The position numbers and the translations under genes were made by a program. Shown piece by piece: positions 29,924 through 33,740 of a stretch of DNA of 33,740 nt. The stretch comes from Gracilaria caudata (lineage: Eukaryota > Rhodophyta > Florideophyceae > Gracilariales > Gracilariaceae): NCBI GenBank assembly GCA_030374735.1, contig JASCIV010000187.1, positions 1-33,740 of the forward strand. The letters run 5' to 3'. The notes beneath the pieces are model-generated. The model was not told the origin of the DNA. It searched no databases and saw only the letters and a program-made list of their open reading frames with translations. The first letter of the stretch is position 1. The number at the start of each line of letters is the position of its first letter.

Positions 29924-30880
29924 TTCGAGTGATTGTCTGAATTACCTATACCTTCAGATCAACCCAGAACACTTCGAGCAGGGAGGAGGGGTTGAATTGA
30001 ATTGATTTCGTTCTGCACGAACTCTATAAGTACCGATGGCTATAATCCTGGAGGGTATTGCATTGAAGGTCGTGATACTTGTGTGGTTATCTTCTGCTCG
30101 GCTTCTTATTGCTCTCAACGATTTGGCGGCTCAGAATTTACCCTTGTATGAGATGATAGATTCTCAAAACACTGCTGGATATTGATCCAAAAGAGACGCT
30201 TCCGGATGTAGAACTGTGACGAACCTCGAAGGGGTTCTTGATGTGCGTTCGGATTCCCGAGTTGTGAGTTTTTGCAACCACCGCGCAAGAATATGCTCAT
30301 GAAGCTGGATGCCAAAATCGCCAGAAGAGAAGGGTTCGTTCACATTAGAAAGAATGTTTAAACGGAGTTTAGCTGTCAACAACGTTTATGATGGTGGTGA
30401 CATTGACAGGGTAAGTAATTTTTCACCGACCTGAAGGTGATGAGTACTGGAGATTCAACAACACATAAAAATAAAGGGAGCTAAATTGGAAGTCGCTGTG
30501 ATACGTCGGGCACCGAGAGATGGGACAGAGTGAGAGTCTTTCCGGGCCATGACATGAACAAAACCTGATGAGAAGAACACCACTATTGGAGGTGTTGGTC
30601 GAGCTTCCTGATACGCACCACGGAAGCTCTTGAATTATAGGACCTCCGGCTCAAGCGGATATTGCGTATATGGATGTCTAAGAAACACAAGAAGGACTGA
30701 CAAAGAAAGGAGAGAAACCCTGAATGACACACGTTCTATTAACGTCAGATATACGCGTACGCGTATAATCAGCGCAATAAGAGCGGAAGAGAAAAATAAG
30801 AGGAAGGGTGACAAATCTTTCCAGCTGCGAAGGGCTCTCTTCCCCAGAGGATACCGACAAATATCTCGTCTAACCAGAAC
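29924..30880. promoter_or_regulatory. Divergent intergenic region between two glycosyltransferases
   Basis: This gap separates two head-to-head type II glycosyltransferase genes, so it must contain both promoters. Frames inside it (for example 30630-30914) are short and lack domains. A self-complementary TATACGCGTACGCGTATA lies at about 30749-30766, which may matter for one of the promoters. Confidence 0.5.
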
Positions 30881-32149
30881 ATGGTGGGTGTTACCCATTA
30901 TACTGAGAGGTTGAAACAAAGACGGCAACTAATGCTGAACGTTTGGGACACAGTGTTGAAAGGAAGAAGACGGACGCGAGGAAGGCGAAAGTCGAACACT
31001 ATTGCACTGATGGGTACGATTGTGCTTCTTATTTTGTCCGCCGTGAGCCTTCTAACTCAGCAAGATTCACATATGAAATGTAATACTGCTCAAACTGCCG
31101 AGTCAAGAATTGTCTCAATGTCCGAGACTGTGCCAGAGCATGTGAATCGTTCTCTCCCAGTGTTCCGAGTAATTGTATTGACACAGTCAAGACCTGAAAG
31201 TTTGCAGCGCCTTCTTTCGTCGCTCCGTGACGCGAAATACGATGTGCATCAAGCAGACTTAGATATCTGGATTGACAGAGTTGACAACAAGGAGCTAGAA
31301 GTCTGGCACTTGGAAGGCACATATGCGTTTCGAAATAGAGTGGACGAGTCCGTAGTGAAGGTAGCAAGCGAGTTTGACTGGCCACATGGTAACAAGCGTG
31401 TGCACGTATGGCAGCGTCAGGTAGGCATTTGGGGACAATGGATCGACACTTGGAGACCCTCCGGACTAGATGATGACGAGTTTGCCGTTTTACTGGAGGA
31501 TGACTTGCAAGTATCGCCACTTTATTTTCGATGGTTGGTATCGGCACGGCGAGCCTACAACTCAAGAAATGACGTGTTCGGGTACACGCTTCAGCGAGGA
31601 ACTCTACGCGCTAATCAGACCGGGTTTGGGCGAAGGCCTTTGCGAGTGAGCGAGAAAGAGCAAGCATACCTCTACCTCCTCCTAGGCTCGTGGGGTTATG
31701 CGCCAAAGGCTAGCAGCTGGGCGGCTTTCCGTGAGTGGTTCCATGAAAGGAGCTGCGATGAGAACTTCAAACCATACGTACAAGGGTTGATTCCAACGAA
31801 GTGGTACATAAAGCAAGAGCGCCGACGGACGATGTGGACGATGTGGCACATTTGCTACGCCCATCTGCGAAAACTTTACACTGTGTATGCGAATCTTCCC
31901 GGGGATCGAACGCTGGCCGCGAATTGGCGAGAGCCAGGACTTCATTTTCGTGGGAAGGACAAGAACAAAGCTCGCAAACGTGCGAGTGCCGTTACAAAAC
32001 AAAAAGACTTCGCTCTATTGGGCGACGAGGAGAGTGGGGAGGTAAACGACGCCCTTGAGTTTAGATTTCCCCAGCCGCCGGTGTTGCTCGGCTGGAACGG
32101 AACCTATCGTCCTCGAGGCGGAACCTTCGCTAATGACATGTTGCGATGA
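30881..32149 (+). CDS. Type II membrane GT-A-type glycosyltransferase
   Basis: A 422-residue intronless protein from ATG 30881. A basic cytosolic end (KGRRRTRGRRKS) precedes one anchor at about 40-58 (IALMGTIVLLILSAVSLL). The catalytic part opens with FRVIVLTQSRPESLQRLLSS (95-114), the start of a Rossmann-type GT-A fold. It carries FAVLLEDDLQVSPLYFRW (201-218), where EDD at 206-208 is the DxD-like metal and nucleotide-sugar site. A later WGYAPKASSW segment and YVQGLIPTKWY are probably acceptor-side. The pattern suits the GT2/GT13-like superfamily, but the exact family is not clear. It probably acts in the Golgi lumen. Head-to-head with the exostosin-like gene. Confidence 0.75.
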   Translation: MVGVTHYTERLKQRRQLMLNVWDTVLKGRRRTRGRRKSNTIALMGTIVLLILSAVSLLTQQDSHMKCNTAQTAESRIVSMSETVPEHVNRSLPVFRVIVLTQSRPESLQRLLSSLRDAKYDVHQADLDIWIDRVDNKELEVWHLEGTYAFRNRVDESVVKVASEFDWPHGNKRVHVWQRQVGIWGQWIDTWRPSGLDDDEFAVLLEDDLQVSPLYFRWLVSARRAYNSRNDVFGYTLQRGTLRANQTGFGRRPLRVSEKEQAYLYLLLGSWGYAPKASSWAAFREWFHERSCDENFKPYVQGLIPTKWYIKQERRRTMWTMWHICYAHLRKLYTVYANLPGDRTLAANWREPGLHFRGKDKNKARKRASAVTKQKDFALLGDEESGEVNDALEFRFPQPPVLLGWNGTYRPRGGTFANDMLR

Positions 32150-32540
32150 AGTAACGATCGAATTCAGCGCATTAGGTCTGTCGGGCTGTTCATCAGAGAT
32201 GCGTAGAACACTTTTGATCCCAACAACATAGAGTCGTGAGGCTCCTTGGATTGCATCAGTATTAATCGGTAGATTAATACAAGAAGATGACAGAGGACTG
32301 ATCTTCAATTAGCTAGCAGTGGCGCTTGAAAGTTTAACGTTGTGAATCGTCAAGGAGAGTTGAACGGTTTGGTGTCTTCACGCGGTAATTGTACTCCTAT
32401 CGTATACGCCATCGACTCAATATACGTATAAGATATGTGGGTTTGTTCAGATCTTGGGAGAACCAGAGAAAGAGTCAATTCAACGAAGAGACCTATCTGT
32501 CCACAGGTTTAAAACACTCTGAGCAAGAAATCAAGGCGTG
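32150..32540. other. Intergenic region
   Basis: No gene supported. It leads into the retroelement fragment that follows. Confidence 0.4.
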
Positions 32541-33062
32541 TACGCCTTCAAAAAGTTTAAGACTAGAGTTGATTATGCTGATGTCTCGAGGAGGGTTAAA
32601 GATCGCGGGCGAAGCCAACCGTGGCTGAGCTCTTTGCCTTCAGCGTTTGCGCATATTTTTTCTTTACGGGAGGCAGAAATTTCATTGGCACAGTTAGTTG
32701 TGGGGCACTCGCCGTTGTTGCATCCTCTAGGGGCACGCGTTTGCAACACAGAAGGCTTGTTTGCATTTGCCGGCCTGGGGTGCTGAATACGGTTGAGCAT
32801 TACATTCTGCGATGCCCAACGAGAACCTTCTCTAGGCGCCATTGTCTGCCTGCTCTACCCGATCGTCAACGTCTTGCTGTTAGTGACATTATTCGAAAAT
32901 GGCCTGAGAAGGTACTGGCCTTTCTTGTGCGAGAGCGTTTCTTTGACCAGAAGCGCTCTATACTATGCCGTAATTAGGCTAGGATACCCACAATTAGAGA
33001 GAAAGAGAAGACTAGAGGAAAAAGAAAAGAGGGAAGAATCAATTGCAAACACTGCGACATAA
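32541..33062 (+). mobile_element. Retroelement 3' end fragment, copy C
   Basis: This is the longest of three related fragments. Frame 1 gives LREAEISLAQLVVGHSPLLH. A shift near 32765 leads to CRPGVLNTVEHYILRCPTRT and IIRKWPEKVLAFLVRE. A further shift near 32940 leads to LTRSALYYAVIRLGYPQLER and a charged end (KRRLEEKEKREES). The order GH motif, Cys, VEHYILRC is that of the tail of non-LTR retrotransposon polyproteins. The frameshifts and the absence of a reverse transcriptase core show it is a dead, 5'-truncated copy. Confidence 0.6.
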
Positions 33063-33740
33063 TAATAATGGTAGAAGGATAAGAGGGTTATCCTTCAAGA
33101 GAGGTTGGTAGAATGCAAGGCATGTACTAGTTCAGAGTGCGCACCAGTGGTTAACGTTTTTACTGGCTCACCCCAGTTAATAACTTGAAACATGTCGGAG
33201 ATTAATGCTTGCATTCGTCGACAGCACTCGCTGATAGTCCGCTCTCACCTGTGCATTTCACAGCTCTCCAAATACATCACTGCGGATAAACGGGTAATAT
33301 CTCTTTTACGGTAGAGTTGTAAAAACGGTTAGTGTTTCGTTACGAAGGTAAGAGGGAGAAAAGAACTTGAACGTCCTGAAAGCATCAGTCGAGTTTTCTG
33401 GGTGGCAAGAATAATATTATGCCCCGTGGGATAATACAGCTATTTTATCGCTGCAGACTGCAGAGCAGACTCTGCACTGCAGACTTTGCAGTGCAGAGCT
33501 GATACAGATCTCTCGCTTCGCAGCGCAGAGGATATCTTGAGAATGGAGAACTCCAGGGCACGTAAGAAAGGTTAATCTTTTACCGCTTTGTCTGCTGATC
33601 GATTCCGCCGACGTACAAAATCGATCGTGTCACTATCTGTTCCTGGTGTTCTTCAGAAAATGCAGACGGAGGATCTTTCTATACCTGTTATCATACTGAC
33701 GGCACGCAGCGAATTGTCTATTCCTGCCATATCGTCCGTA
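33063..33740. other. Terminal non-coding region
   Basis: No gene is supported. It contains a TACGAAGG octamer (reverse CCTTCGTA) at 33341 and a cluster of CTGCAG-type repeats with a strong hairpin at 33450-33500. Confidence 0.45.
33470..33498. repeat. Perfect 12-bp inverted repeat with 5-nt loop
   Basis: Arms CTCTGCACTGCA (33470-33481) and TGCAGTGCAGAG (33487-33498) flank the loop GACTT. It sits in a patch rich in CTGCAG and GCAGAG words (33451-33533). No poly-T follows, so this is not a bacterial-type terminator. Confidence 0.85.

Noticed and set aside
1..33740. CRISPR arrays, bacterial operons or prophage
   Set aside because: No spaced direct repeats of the right kind, no ribosome binding sites, and the genes are eukaryotic in type.

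Overview
This is a nuclear, eukaryotic window. The best guess for the organism is a red alga (Rhodophyta), possibly a compact-genome florideophyte. That is inferred from the gene mix, not from a marker gene. The support is: mostly intronless genes separated by 0.2-2 kb; one short 80-nt intron with textbook GTAAGT, TACTAAC and TTCCAG signals; N-terminal extensions that look like plastid transit peptides on a pseudouridine synthase and a DEAD-box helicase; eukaryote-only proteins (NatB subunit NAA25, archease, exostosin-type glycosyltransferase, F-box protein); and a secreted protein ending in a hedgehog-type Hint (Hog) domain. There are no operons, no bacterial ribosome binding sites, no CRISPR array and no tRNA that I can support.

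Layout. 0.1-1.2 kb: ankyrin/F-box protein (+). 2.4-3.9 kb: a broken gene with a nudix-like N-terminal part and an aminoglycoside-phosphotransferase-like kinase part. 5.0-5.4 kb: small two-helix membrane protein. 6.2-7.6 kb: secreted or membrane-anchored glucose/sorbosone-dehydrogenase-like propeller. 7.9-9.7 kb (-): a retroelement fragment next to a second broken copy of the nudix-like/kinase gene. 10.7-13.6 kb: NAA25. 13.8-14.6 kb (-): TMEM242-like membrane protein. 14.8-16.0 kb: S4-domain pseudouridine synthase with one intron. 17.0-18.5 kb: DEAD-box helicase, followed by a second retroelement fragment. 20.0-20.5 kb: small protein with an MGxC acylation N-terminus and a possible ubiquitin-like fold. 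20.7-21.3 kb (-): archease. 22.4-22.8 kb (-): small secreted six-cysteine protein. 24.5-26.4 kb (-): propeller plus Hog protein. 28.6-29.9 kb (-) and 30.9-32.1 kb (+): two divergent type II membrane glycosyltransferases. 32.5-33.06 kb: third retroelement fragment. The end of the window holds a perfect 12-bp hairpin.

How the genes relate. Most are unrelated housekeeping genes (protein acetylation, organelle RNA modification and remodelling, tRNA ligation cofactor, mitochondrial assembly). The 22-32 kb part is enriched in secretory-pathway products: a cysteine-rich secreted protein, an autoprocessing Hog protein and a divergent pair of Golgi-type glycosyltransferases. This fits an alga investing in its extracellular matrix. 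The points most worth a second look are the propeller-Hog protein, the two independently decayed nudix-like/kinase genes, the pseudouridine synthase with Glu at its catalytic Asp position, the acylated ubiquitin-like candidate, and the three related retroelement ends.
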